The position numbers and the translations under genes are program-made. Below, piece by piece: positions 18,082-26,967 of a stretch of DNA of 64,000 bases; within the stretch, counting starts at the first letter, position 1, and every line of letters begins with the position of its first letter. The notes beneath the pieces are model-generated. The model was not told the DNA's origin, ran no database searches, and worked only from the letters and a program-made list of their open reading frames with translations. Origin of the DNA: CAWHNT01 sp963830775 (lineage in GTDB: Bacteria; Pseudomonadota; Alphaproteobacteria; Geminicoccales; Geminicoccaceae); contig CAWHNT010000047.1 in the NCBI GenBank assembly GCA_963830775.1, positions 496,001 through 560,000 on the forward strand. Reading direction: 5' to 3'.

Positions 18082-18890
18082 CCGGCCGCATCGAAGCCCG
18101 CTTCGCCGAGCTGCGGGCAGGGGGCCGCGCCGGGTTGGTCTGCTTCCTTACCGCGGGCGACCCCGACTACGCGACCTCGTTGAAGCTGATCTCGGGCCTG
18201 CCCGAAGCCGGGGCCGACCTGATCGAGATCGGCATGCCGTTCACCGACCCCATGGCCGACGGTCCGGCGATCCAGGCAGCCTCCCTTCGTGCCCTTGCGG
18301 CAGGCATGCGGATGACCCGCACGCTGGATCTCGTCCGCGCCTTCCGCCAGCACGACGAGACGACGCCCATAGTCCTCATGGGCTACTACAACCCGGTCCA
18401 CGCCTACGGTCGCGAGCGGTTCCTCAAGGACGCCCGCAGCGCCGGCGTGGACGGCCTGATCATCGTCGACCTCCCGCCCGAGGAGGACGATGAGCTGTGC
18501 CTGCCGGCGCACGAGCACGGGCTGCGCTTCATCCGCCTCGCCACCCCGACCACGGACGACCGCCGTCTGCCCGCCGTGCTGCAGAACACGAGCGGCTTTC
18601 TCTACTATGTCTCGCTCACCGGCATCACCGGCGTGAAGACGGCCGTGGCCGATCGCGTGGCGCCCGAGGTGGCCCGGATCAAGCGCCAGACCGACCTGCC
18701 GGTGGCCGTGGGCTTCGGCATCCGCGAGCCCGAGCAGGCGGCGGCCATCGCCCGCATCGCCGATGCCGTCGTGGTCGGCTCGGCCCTGGTCGAGCTGGTC
18801 GCCAAGCACCAGGGTGAGCCTGGGCTGGTCGGCGCTGTCCACCAGAAGGTGGCCGGCCTGGCCGAGGCCGTACGGGGTGCTCGGGCGTGA
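18078..18890 (+). CDS. trpA: tryptophan synthase alpha chain (270 aa)
   Basis: It cleaves indole-3-glycerol phosphate to indole and passes it to TrpB. Conserved segments are CFLTAGDPDYATS, the catalytic Glu in LIEIGMPFTDPMADGPAIQ, the Asp in GLIIVDLPPEE and the phosphate loop VGFGIREPEQA. The GTG start at 18078 overlaps the trpB TGA, and its own TGA overlaps the accD GTG, both as GTGA. Translational coupling along trpB-trpA-accD is therefore likely. Confidence 0.96.
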   Translation: MTGRIEARFAELRAGGRAGLVCFLTAGDPDYATSLKLISGLPEAGADLIEIGMPFTDPMADGPAIQAASLRALAAGMRMTRTLDLVRAFRQHDETTPIVLMGYYNPVHAYGRERFLKDARSAGVDGLIIVDLPPEEDDELCLPAHEHGLRFIRLATPTTDDRRLPAVLQNTSGFLYYVSLTGITGVKTAVADRVAPEVARIKRQTDLPVAVGFGIREPEQAAAIARIADAVVVGSALVELVAKHQGEPGLVGAVHQKVAGLAEAVRGARA

Positions 18891-19855
18891 GCTGGCTCAC
18901 CAACTATGTCCGCCCGCGCATCCGGGCCCTCTATTCGAGCAGCAAGCCCGACGTCCCGGAGAATCTCTGGCACCAGTGCCCTTCCTGCGAGCGGATGATC
19001 TTCCACCGCGACCTGGAGCAGAACCAGCGCGTCTGCCCGCACTGCAGCTTCCACATGCGGGTCGGGCCGGACTACCGGTTCCGGACGCTATTCGACGAGG
19101 ACAGCTGGTCCCGGATCGAGCTGCCCAAGGCGCCGATCGACCCTCTGCGCTTCCGCGACCAGAAGAAGTACATCGACCGCCTGAAGGAGGCGCAAGGCCG
19201 GACCAAGGCCAACGATGCGCTGGAAGCCGCCTGGGGCACCATCGACGGCCTGCCGGCCGTGATCGCGGTCATGAACTTCGAGTTCATGGCAGGCTCGATG
19301 GGGGCGGGCCTGGGGGACGGCTTCCTGACCGCGGCCCGCGAGGCCGTGGCCCGGCGGGCGGCCTTCGTCGTGGTCACCGCCTCGGGCGGGGCGCGGATGC
19401 AGGAGGGTGCAATCTCGCTGATGCAGATGGCCCGCACCACGATAGCGCTCGAGGAGGTGAAGGAGGCGGGCCTGCCTTACATCGTCATCCTCACCGACCC
19501 GACCACGGGCGGTGTCACCGCCTCGTTCGCCATGCTGGGCGACATCCATCTGGCCGAGCCCGGGGCCGTGATCGGCTTTGCCGGCAGCCGGGTGATCGAG
19601 CAGACCATCCGCGAGAAGCTGCCGCAGGGCTTCCAGCGGGCCGAGTACCTGCTGGCGCACGGCGTGCTGGATCAGGTCGTCCACCGCTTCAAGCTGCGCG
19701 AGACGCTGGCCCACCTCCTCGACCTGCTGCAGCGGCCCGACCGAGCCGCGGATGCCCGTATCGTGCCCGAACCGGTCGACGAGCCGCACCCGGAGCTGCC
19801 TCTCTCCTTCGCCGAGCCCGTGCCCGAGCTGGCCCATGACGAGCAGCGGCAGTGA
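18887..19855 (+). CDS. accD: acetyl-CoA carboxylase carboxyltransferase subunit beta (322 aa)
   Basis: It is the beta half of the carboxyltransferase that makes malonyl-CoA for fatty acid synthesis. The N-terminal zinc ribbon has four cysteines in CPSCERMIF and CPHCSFHMRV. The crotonase-like core includes FMAGSMGAGLGDGF, ASGGARMQEG and LTDPTTGGVTASFAMLGD. The GTG start overlaps trpA by 4 nt. The C-terminal 20 nt overlap the folC start, as in many alphaproteobacteria. Confidence 0.96.
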   Translation: MSWLTNYVRPRIRALYSSSKPDVPENLWHQCPSCERMIFHRDLEQNQRVCPHCSFHMRVGPDYRFRTLFDEDSWSRIELPKAPIDPLRFRDQKKYIDRLKEAQGRTKANDALEAAWGTIDGLPAVIAVMNFEFMAGSMGAGLGDGFLTAAREAVARRAAFVVVTASGGARMQEGAISLMQMARTTIALEEVKEAGLPYIVILTDPTTGGVTASFAMLGDIHLAEPGAVIGFAGSRVIEQTIREKLPQGFQRAEYLLAHGVLDQVVHRFKLRETLAHLLDLLQRPDRAADARIVPEPVDEPHPELPLSFAEPVPELAHDEQRQ

Positions 19856-21120
19856 CCTGATCCTGGAGCGGCTGAAGGCGCTGCACCCGAAGAGCATCGA
19901 CCTCTCGCTCGGCCGCATCGAGCGTCTCCTCGCCGCCCTCGGCAACCCCGAACGCCACCTGCCGCCGGTGGTCCACATCGCCGGCACCAACGGCAAGGGC
20001 AGCACGCTCGCCATGCTGGCGGCGATGCTCCAGGCCAAGGGCCTCCGGGTCGACCGCTACATCTCCCCGCATCTGGTCCGCTTTGCCGAGCGCATCCTCC
20101 AGGATGGCGAGCCGATCGCGGAGGAGGCACTGGCCGCCCTGCTCGAGCGCTGCGAGCGCGCCAATGACGGCGCGCCGATCACGTTCTTCGAGATCACCAC
20201 GGCCGCAGCCTTCCTCGCCTTCGCCGCCCGACCGGCCGACTGGCTCCTGCTGGAGACGGGGCTCGGCGGCCGCCTCGACGCCACCAACGTGGTTGCCTCC
20301 CCCCGCCTCGTCCTGATCACGACCGTGTCGATGGATCATGAATCCTATCTCGGCACCACGCTGGAGGCCATCGCGGGCGAGAAGGCCGGCATCCTGAAGC
20401 CCGGCGTTACTGCCATCATCGGCCGGCAGGAAGCGCCAGCTCTGGCCGCAATCCAGCGCCGTGCCGCCGAGATCGGCGCTCCCCTCCTGCTTCACGGCCG
20501 CGACTGGGAAGCCCACGCGTCGGGCGATCGTCTCGTCGTCGAGGCCCCGACCCGCCGTCTCGAGCTGCCGCGGCCAGCGCTGCCCGGCGTGCACCAGATC
20601 GACAATGGCGGCCTGGCGGTCATGGCCGCCCTGAGCCTCGCCGAGGCCGGGATCGAGGAAGCCGAGATCATCCTGGGCCTGCGCACCGCCCGCTGGCCCG
20701 CCCGCCTCCAGCGCCTGACGCGGGGACCGGCTGTCGACGCGCTCCCCGCCGGGAGCGAGCTGTGGCTTGACGGCGGCCACAACCCCGCCGCCGGCGAGGC
20801 TCTCGCCTCCAGCATGACCGCCCAGAACGACCCGCGGCCCCTGCACCTGATCGTCGGCATGCTGGGCACCAAGGATCTGCGCGCCTTCCTGAGCCCGCTC
20901 GCGAGCATCGCGCGCGAGCCTCACTGCCGTGCCGATCCCCGGCGAGCCGGCAGCACGCCCGCCCGAGGAGGTTGCCGCCGCTGCGGCGGAGCTCGGTCTT
21001 GCGGCCTCGGTCCAGCCCAGTCCCGAGGCGGCGGTCGCGGCGCTCCCGCGTTTCCCCGGCCGCGCGCTGATCTGCGGCTCCCTCTACCTCGCTGGTGACG
21101 TGCTGGCCCGCCACGGCTGA
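19836..21120 (+). CDS. folC: folylpolyglutamate/dihydrofolate synthase (frameshifted)
   Basis: It adds glutamate to dihydropteroate and folates. The P-loop is HIAGTNGKGSTLAML, followed by SPHLVRFAERI and the ETGLGGRLDATNVV motif. WLDGGHNPAAGE marks the C-terminal domain. After SIAREPHC the frame changes near 20927. The right continuation, VPIPGEPAARPPEEVA, is read if one C is removed from TGCCGTG. The span is 428 codons plus one base, so the corrected protein has 427 residues, normal for FolC. The ATG at 19836 lies inside accD. An indel error is more likely than a true loss because the gene is normally essential. Confidence 0.92.
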
Positions 21121-21191
21121 GGCGCACGTCCATAAGCTCGGGAACGCCTCTCCCGATCCCCCGTTTTGAGGGCTCAGCTCAGGAGGGGAAC

Positions 21192-21551
21192 ATGCGCGCA
21201 ATAGCGACGGCTCTGGGGTTGCTGGTGCTGCCGGCCGTGGCGCTGGCCCAGGACGAGAAGCCGGGCGACCAGGAGCGCGGCCGGCAGATCGCGGAGAAGA
21301 GCTGCGCCGGCTGCCACGCGATCGGCCCCGATGGCGGCAGCTCCAAGGTCGCCAAGGCGACACCTTTCAAGGCGCTGGCCGAGAACTCCGATGCCAGCCA
21401 CCAGCGGCTGCTCGGCCGGCTCGACGATCTGGGTCTGCTGGACCAGCCCAAGACCGCCAGCGGCCACCCGCCCGTCCCCGGCGTCGACCGTCAGCAGATG
21501 CGCGACGTGATCGCCTACATGCGTTCGCTGGTCGTGCCGGAAGCAGGCTGA
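21192..21551 (+). CDS. small secreted c-type cytochrome (119 aa)
   Basis: A signal peptide (MRAIATALGLLVLPAVALAQ) precedes a mature part of about 100 residues with one haem-binding CAGCH motif (about residues 37-41). The C-terminal helix DVIAYMRSLV carries a Met that could be the distal ligand. It is probably a periplasmic electron carrier of class I. An AGGAGG site lies 6 nt before the ATG. It converges on guaD and their 3' ends overlap by 37 nt, so the two transcripts would be antisense at their tails. No oxidase or dehydrogenase partner is next to it. Confidence 0.85.
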   Translation: MRAIATALGLLVLPAVALAQDEKPGDQERGRQIAEKSCAGCHAIGPDGGSSKVAKATPFKALAENSDASHQRLLGRLDDLGLLDQPKTASGHPPVPGVDRQQMRDVIAYMRSLVVPEAG

Positions 21552-22831
21552 CGCTCGCCCGCCACATAGGTCGCGCGCACCGCCCGATCGTCGCCCATCG
21601 TCATCAGCACGAACAGCTCCTCGCCGAGGTCGCCGTCGACGGCCTCCATGCGGTGCGCCATCGCCGGCGTGGCGTGGGCGTCGAGGACGGTGATGTCGGC
21701 CTCGGTGCCGGGCTCCAGCGTGCCGATCTCGTGCGTGAGGCCGAGGGCGCGGGCGTTGCCGAGGGTCATCTGGTAGAACGCGTCGAGTGCCGGCCAGCTC
21801 TGGCCGCGGAGCTGGAGGACCTTGTAGCCTTCGGCGGCCGTGCGGAGCATCGAGTAGCTGGTGCCGCCGCCGACGTCGGTGGCGAGGGCTACGGAAACGT
21901 CCCGCCCGCGCAGGCGCTCCAGGTCGAAGAGGCCGCTGCCCAGGAAGAGGTTGGAGGTCGGGCAGAAGACGGCGGTGGAGCCGCTGCCGTGGAGGAGGTC
22001 GACCTCGCTCTCCTCCAGGTGGATGCAGTGGCCCAGCAGCGTGCGCGGCCCGAGCAGGCCGTAGCGGCCGTAGACCTGGGTGTAGCTCTCGGACCAGGGG
22101 AACAGCTCGCGTGCGGTGGCGATCTCGCGGTGGTTCTCGCACAGGTGGGTCTGGACGTAGGCTTCGGGATGCTCGTGCGCGAGGGCGCCCGCGGCCTCGA
22201 GCTGGGCGTCGGTCGAGGTGATCGCGAAGCGCGGGGTGATGGCGTAAAGCTGGCGGCCGCTTCCATGCCAGCGCTCGAGCAGCGCCTTGCTCTCGCGATA
22301 GCCCTGCTCGGGCGTGTCGAGCAGGCCCGGCGGCGCACCGCGGTCCATCATCACCTTGCCAGCGATCATGCGCGTGTTGCGGCGCTGGCTCTCGGTAAAG
22401 AAGGCCTCCACCAATTCCGGCCGCACGGTGCAGTAGACCACGGCCGTGGTGGTGCCGTTGCGCAGCAGCTCGTCGAGAAAGAACCGCGCCGCGGCGGCGG
22501 CATGGTCTGAATCGGCGAACTTCTGCTCCTCGGGGAAGGTGTACTTCTGGAGCCAGTCCAGGAGCTGGGCACCGTAGGAGCCGATCACCCGCGTCTGCGG
22601 ATAGTGGATGTGGGTGTCGATGAGGCCGGGCAGGACGAGGCAGTCCGGATAGTGGTCGACGGCCGTGCCGGGCGGCAGGCCGGCCAGCAGCTCGGCAGCC
22701 GGGCCCAGGGCGCGGATGCGCCCGCCTTCCATCGTGACCAGCCCGTCCTCGATGTAGTGGCAGCATTTGTCGGCGCCGGCCTGCGCCGGGTCGTCGGTGA
22801 AGGTCAGCACTCGGCCGCGCACGGCGCGCAT
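21515..22831 (-). CDS. guaD: guanine deaminase (438 aa)
   Basis: It deaminates guanine to xanthine, linking guanine use to xanthine dehydrogenase encoded about 7 kb away. It is an amidohydrolase with metal ligands in LIDTHIHYPQ, THLCENHRE and HCIHLEESE, and the catalytic Asp in LATDVGGGTSYSMLRT. The segment FPEEQKFAD is typical of guanine deaminases. It is transcribed away from the LysR gene, with 76 nt between the two starts, and is probably regulated from there. Confidence 0.95.
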   Translation of the reverse strand: MRAVRGRVLTFTDDPAQAGADKCCHYIEDGLVTMEGGRIRALGPAAELLAGLPPGTAVDHYPDCLVLPGLIDTHIHYPQTRVIGSYGAQLLDWLQKYTFPEEQKFADSDHAAAAARFFLDELLRNGTTTAVVYCTVRPELVEAFFTESQRRNTRMIAGKVMMDRGAPPGLLDTPEQGYRESKALLERWHGSGRQLYAITPRFAITSTDAQLEAAGALAHEHPEAYVQTHLCENHREIATARELFPWSESYTQVYGRYGLLGPRTLLGHCIHLEESEVDLLHGSGSTAVFCPTSNLFLGSGLFDLERLRGRDVSVALATDVGGGTSYSMLRTAAEGYKVLQLRGQSWPALDAFYQMTLGNARALGLTHEIGTLEPGTEADITVLDAHATPAMAHRMEAVDGDLGEELFVLMTMGDDRAVRATYVAGERQPASGTTSERM

Positions 22832-22907
22832 CGGGTCACCTCTGGCCGTCAGGGAGGGTGTAAGCGCACGGCACCGCTGGTACTCTCAGGCCTACAGGGG
22901 GGCGTCG

Positions 22908-23846
22908 GTGGCGCTGATCGAGAACATCAGGGTGTTCGTGCGGGTGGTGGAGCTGGGCAGCCTGTCGGCTGCCGGGCGGCACCTGCGCATGTCGCCGGCC
23001 GTGGTCAGCCACCGGCTGCAGCAGCTCGAGAGCCATCTCGGCGCCCGGCTCCTGCACCGCACCACGCGGCAGGTGCAGCCGACCGAGCAGGGGCACGCCT
23101 TCTACGCTGCCTGCCACGATGTCCTCCAGGCGGTCGAGCAGGCCGAGGCCGCGGTCAGCGACACCGGCGGCATGCCGCGCGGCAACCTGCGGGTCACGGC
23201 ACCGCTCGGCCTCGGCCGGCGGGTCCTGGCCCCGCTGATCCCCGCCTTCCGCACCCGGCATCCGCAGGTCGAGGTGCGCCTGCGCCTCTCCGACCACATC
23301 CTCGATCTCCTGGCGGATCAGCTCGACGCTGCCGTCCGCATGGCGCCCCTGCCGGACTCGAGCCTCATCGTCCGCAAGATCGCCGACTGCCCGCGTCTCC
23401 TGTGCGCCGCACCGGCCTATCTGGAGGCCCACGGCACACCCGGCACGCCCGAGGAGCTGCTGGAGCACCAGTGCCTGCTGCTGCGCTTCCCCGGCTCGCA
23501 GCAATATCGCTGGACCCTGCGCACGCCCGACGGGCCGGTCACGCTGCCGGTGGCCGGCCGCTTCGATGCCGACGAAGGCGACGTCCTCACCGAATGGGCG
23601 CTGATGGGCGAGGGCATCGTCCTGAAGCCGTTGTGGGAGATCGCCCGGCACCTGCGCGATGGCCGTCTTCGACCTCTGCTCCTCGACTATCCCCCGGAAC
23701 CTGCCGTCATCGCCGTCCTGTACCCGCACCGGAACCTCCTCCCGGCGCGGGTCAAGGCGTTCGCCGACTTCATGGTCGAGGAGGGACCGAAGGCCCTGGA
23801 GGCCGAGGCCCAGGGCCTCGGCCTCGCAGCATTGGCGCCGCTCTAG
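22908..23846 (+). CDS. LysR-family transcriptional regulator (312 aa)
   Basis: An N-terminal winged helix-turn-helix (FVRVVELGSLSAAGRHL then MSPAVVSHRLQQLESHLGARLLHR) is followed by a periplasmic-binding-like effector domain starting at GNLRVTAPLGLGRRVLAPLI. The GTG at 22908 has an AGGGGGG site upstream and gives the usual start of the family; an upstream in-frame start would add 47 unlikely residues. It is divergent from guaD and convergent with the purine binding-protein gene, so it is a good candidate regulator of purine use. The inducer is unknown. Confidence 0.9.
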   Translation: MALIENIRVFVRVVELGSLSAAGRHLRMSPAVVSHRLQQLESHLGARLLHRTTRQVQPTEQGHAFYAACHDVLQAVEQAEAAVSDTGGMPRGNLRVTAPLGLGRRVLAPLIPAFRTRHPQVEVRLRLSDHILDLLADQLDAAVRMAPLPDSSLIVRKIADCPRLLCAAPAYLEAHGTPGTPEELLEHQCLLLRFPGSQQYRWTLRTPDGPVTLPVAGRFDADEGDVLTEWALMGEGIVLKPLWEIARHLRDGRLRPLLLDYPPEPAVIAVLYPHRNLLPARVKAFADFMVEEGPKALEAEAQGLGLAALAPL

Positions 23847-24925
23847 GCCTGCACGCCCTCGACGTACCAATCCATCTTCGAGAGCTCCGCGTCCGATGCG
23901 TGTGCGCCCTCGGCGATCTTGACCTCGCCGGCCTGGTTCTTGATCGGGCCGGTGAAGGGGTGGAGCGTGCCGGCGATGATGCCCTCCTCGACAGCGGTGG
24001 CGGCTTTGCGCGCCTCCTCCGGCACGGCGTCGCCGAAGGGCGCCATCTTCACCATGCCCTCCTTCAGGCCGTGCCAGACATTGTGCGTCTTCCAGGTGCC
24101 GGCGATCAGCTCCTGGGCGCGGGTGGTGTAGTAGCTCGACCAGTCGTCGAGGATCGAGGTGAGCTGGGCCTTGGGCGCGTAGACCTTCATGTCGGAGGCC
24201 TGGCCGAAGCCGTGCGCGCCGCGCTCCTGGGCCACCTGGAGCGGTGCGGGGCTGTCGGTATGCTGGCAGATGATGTCGGCACCCTGGTCGATCAGCGCCT
24301 TGGCGGCATCGCCCTCCTTGCCCGGGTCGTACCAGCTGTTCACCCAGACCACCTTCACCTGCGCATCGGGCTTGATCTTGCGCATCGCGATCGCGAAGGC
24401 GTTGATCCCCATCACCACCTCGGGGATCGGGAACGAGGCGATGTAGCCCACGACCCCGGACTTCGAGACATGGCCCGCGATCGCGCCGCAGACCGCACGG
24501 CCCTCGTAGAAGCGGGCGTTGTAGACGGCGAGGTTGGGGGCGGTCTGGTAGCCGGTCGCGTGCTCGAACTTCACCTTCGGGAAGGCCTTGGCCACCCGGA
24601 CGGTGGGGTTCATGAAGCCGAATGAGGTGGTGAAGATGAGCTGGTTGCCCGAGGCCGCGAGCTGGCGGATCACCCGCTCGGCGTCCGGGCCCTCGGCCAC
24701 GTTCTCGACGAAGGTGCTCTTCACCTTGTCGCCCAGCGCCTGCTCCATGGCCTTGCGGGCGACGTCGTGCCCGTGGGTCCAGCCATAGTCGCCGACCGGG
24801 CCCACATAGACGAAGCCGATCTTGGCCGGGTCCTGCGCCTGCAGCCGGCCGGAACCCAGCATCATCGCGGCCCCGGCGGCGGTGCCGGCAACAGCAAAGC
24901 CGCGGCGGCTCAGACGGTACGACAT
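23843..24925 (-). CDS. BMP-family ABC importer substrate-binding protein, purine/nucleoside type (360 aa)
   Basis: This is a periplasmic or membrane-anchored binding protein of the BMP (basic membrane protein/PnrA) family, which binds nucleosides or purines. A twin-arginine signal (LSRRGFAVAGTAAGAAMM) precedes IGFVYVGPVGDYGWTHGHD, the typical opening. Further family parts are FTTSFGFMNP and the GYIASFPIPEVVMGINAF segment. It lies 33 nt after the second permease gene of the importer and ends the operon. Next to xanthine dehydrogenase and guanine deaminase genes, a purine base or xanthosine-like ligand is likely. Confidence 0.92.
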   Translation of the reverse strand: MSYRLSRRGFAVAGTAAGAAMMLGSGRLQAQDPAKIGFVYVGPVGDYGWTHGHDVARKAMEQALGDKVKSTFVENVAEGPDAERVIRQLAASGNQLIFTTSFGFMNPTVRVAKAFPKVKFEHATGYQTAPNLAVYNARFYEGRAVCGAIAGHVSKSGVVGYIASFPIPEVVMGINAFAIAMRKIKPDAQVKVVWVNSWYDPGKEGDAAKALIDQGADIICQHTDSPAPLQVAQERGAHGFGQASDMKVYAPKAQLTSILDDWSSYYTTRAQELIAGTWKTHNVWHGLKEGMVKMAPFGDAVPEEARKAATAVEEGIIAGTLHPFTGPIKNQAGEVKIAEGAHASDAELSKMDWYVEGVQA

Positions 24926-24958
24926 CGGTCTCTTCTCCCTAAGTCCGGTCGGTGGTGG

Positions 24959-25888
24959 TCAGGTGGCAGGCCGGAACGGCTTGCCGAGGCAGGCCGGCGC
25001 GTTGAGGCGGCCCTTCCAGGGTCCGGCCGAGATGATCACGAGGACGAGGATGGTCGCAAGGTAGGGCAGCATCGACATCACCTGCGCCGGCACGCCGAAC
25101 CCGCCGGCACCTTGAGCGTAAAGCTGGAGGATGGTGACGCCGCCGAATAGATAGGCGCCGAGCAGGAGCCGCAGCGGGCGCCAGGAGGAGAAGACGACCA
25201 GGGCCAGCGCGATCCAACCGCGCCCGGCCGTCATCTCCTCGGCCCACATGGGCGTGTAGGCAAGGGAGAGATAGGCCCCGCCCAGGCCCGCCATGACGCC
25301 GCCGAACAGCACCGCCATGTAGCGCACGCGGATCACGTCGTAGCCGATCGAGTGGGCGGAGACGTCGCTCTCGCCCACCGCGCGCAGGACCATGCCGCCA
25401 TGGCTGCGCTTGAGGAACCAGGCGACGGCGACGGTGGCCGCGATCGAGAGATAGACCAGCACGTCGTGGTTGAAGAGGAGCGGCCCGACCACGGGCAGGT
25501 CGGAGAGGCCGGCGAAGTTGAGCTTCGGCAGCCGCTCGACCGGCACGCCGACGAAGCCCGAGCCCACGAGCGCGCTGAGGCCGATGCCGAAGATCGTGAG
25601 CGCCAGGCCGGTCGCCACCTGGTTGGCGGTGAGCGAGAGCGTCAGCACGCCGAAGGCCAGGGCCATCACCGCACCGGCGATCGCGGCCGTGATGATGCCC
25701 AGCGTGGCGCTGCCGGTGGTGACGGTGACGGCGAAGGCAGCGACCGCACCCGCCAGCATCATCCCCTCGACACCGAGGTTCAAGACGCCGGCGCGCTCGA
25801 CCACGAGCTCGCCCAGTGCTGCGAAGAGGAGGGGGGTCGCTGCACCGATGACGGTGATCAGGACCAGGACGGTCGCGTCCATGTTCAT
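24959..25888 (-). CDS. purine/nucleoside ABC importer permease 2 (309 aa)
   Basis: This is an inner-membrane permease of the BPD/LivM-like group that works with BMP proteins. The opening LLFAALGELVVERAGVLNLGVEGMMLAGA and the later MGLGGAYLSL-like AGLGGAYLSLAYTPMWAEEMT are typical. The ATG at 25888 overlaps the stop of permease 1 (ATGA) and gives the usual length; a longer upstream frame is a shadow of that permease. Confidence 0.92.
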   Translation of the reverse strand: MNMDATVLVLITVIGAATPLLFAALGELVVERAGVLNLGVEGMMLAGAVAAFAVTVTTGSATLGIITAAIAGAVMALAFGVLTLSLTANQVATGLALTIFGIGLSALVGSGFVGVPVERLPKLNFAGLSDLPVVGPLLFNHDVLVYLSIAATVAVAWFLKRSHGGMVLRAVGESDVSAHSIGYDVIRVRYMAVLFGGVMAGLGGAYLSLAYTPMWAEEMTAGRGWIALALVVFSSWRPLRLLLGAYLFGGVTILQLYAQGAGGFGVPAQVMSMLPYLATILVLVIISAGPWKGRLNAPACLGKPFRPAT

Positions 25889-26967
25889 GCTGGGGCAACC
25901 TCCCGGTGCGCCTGGATGAAGCTGACCCGGTACTTGGTGAGGAAGTCGGTCGCGAGCAGGAAGAAGAGCAAGAGGCCCTGGAACACACCGGTGACCGCCT
26001 GCGGCAGGCCCACCTCGACTTGGGCGTTCTCGCCGCCGATGTAGGAGAGCGCCATCATCAGGCCCGAGGCGATGATGCCCAAGGGGTGCAGGCGGCCGAG
26101 GAAGGCCACGATGATGGCGGTGAAGCCGTAGCCGGGAGTGAGGACCGGGATCAGCTGCCCGATCGGGCCCGCGGCCTCGACGAGGCCGGCAAGGCCGGCA
26201 AGGCCGCCGCTCACCAGCAGCGTGAGCCAGATGATCCGGTTGCGGCTGAAGCCGGCGTAGGCCGCTGCCGCGGGTGCCTGGCCCACGACCTTGATCTCGA
26301 AGCCGATCACTGTCCTGGTCATGATCACCCAGGCCGCCACGGCGATGAGGAGTGCCAAGAGCGCGCCGACATGCAGCCGCGTGCCTTCGAGGATCACGGG
26401 CAGCACCGCCAATTCGGTGAACATCCGCGTCTGCGGGAAGTTGAAGCCGTCGGGGTCGCGCCAGGGGCCATAGACCAGGATGCTGAGGAACAGCGTGGCC
26501 ACGTAGGTCAGCATCAGGCTGGTCAGGATCTCGTTGACGTCGAAGCGCGTCTTGAGGAAGGCCGGGATCGCGGCATAGGCCATGCCGCCCAGGATGCCGG
26601 CCAGCGCCATCAAGGGCAGGATCCACCAGCCGGTCTCGCCCCAGAAGGCGAGCGCCACGCCGCCGCCGGCGATGGCACCCATGGTGAGCTGGCCCTCCGC
26701 GCCGATGTTCCAGACATTGGCCCGAAAGCCGATGGCGAGGCCGACGGCGATCATGATGAGCGGTGCCGCCTTGAGGGCAAGCTCCGACCAGCCGTAGAGG
26801 CTGGTGATGGGCGAGATGAAGAAGTGGTAGAGCGCGAGGAACGGGTTGAAGCCCATGAACAGGAAGATGAAGAAGCCGCTCACCACCGTCAGCGCCACGG
26901 CCAGGACAGGCGTGGCGTAGAGCAGGGTCTGGCTGACCTCCCGTCGGGGCTCGATCTTAAGCGACAT
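25885..26967 (-). CDS. purine/nucleoside ABC importer permease 1 (360 aa)
   Basis: This is the partner permease of the BMP-type importer, with many hydrophobic segments. Typical parts are KAAPLIMIAVGLAIGFRANVWNIGAEGQ, FDVNEILTSLMLTYVA and GYGFTAIIVAFLGRLHPLG. The ATG at 26967 gives MSLKIEPRREVSQTLL and lies just inside the end of the ATPase gene (11-nt overlap). It is thus coupled to the ATPase and overlaps permease 2 by 4 nt. Confidence 0.92.
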   Translation of the reverse strand: MSLKIEPRREVSQTLLYATPVLAVALTVVSGFFIFLFMGFNPFLALYHFFISPITSLYGWSELALKAAPLIMIAVGLAIGFRANVWNIGAEGQLTMGAIAGGGVALAFWGETGWWILPLMALAGILGGMAYAAIPAFLKTRFDVNEILTSLMLTYVATLFLSILVYGPWRDPDGFNFPQTRMFTELAVLPVILEGTRLHVGALLALLIAVAAWVIMTRTVIGFEIKVVGQAPAAAAYAGFSRNRIIWLTLLVSGGLAGLAGLVEAAGPIGQLIPVLTPGYGFTAIIVAFLGRLHPLGIIASGLMMALSYIGGENAQVEVGLPQAVTGVFQGLLLFFLLATDFLTKYRVSFIQAHREVAPA

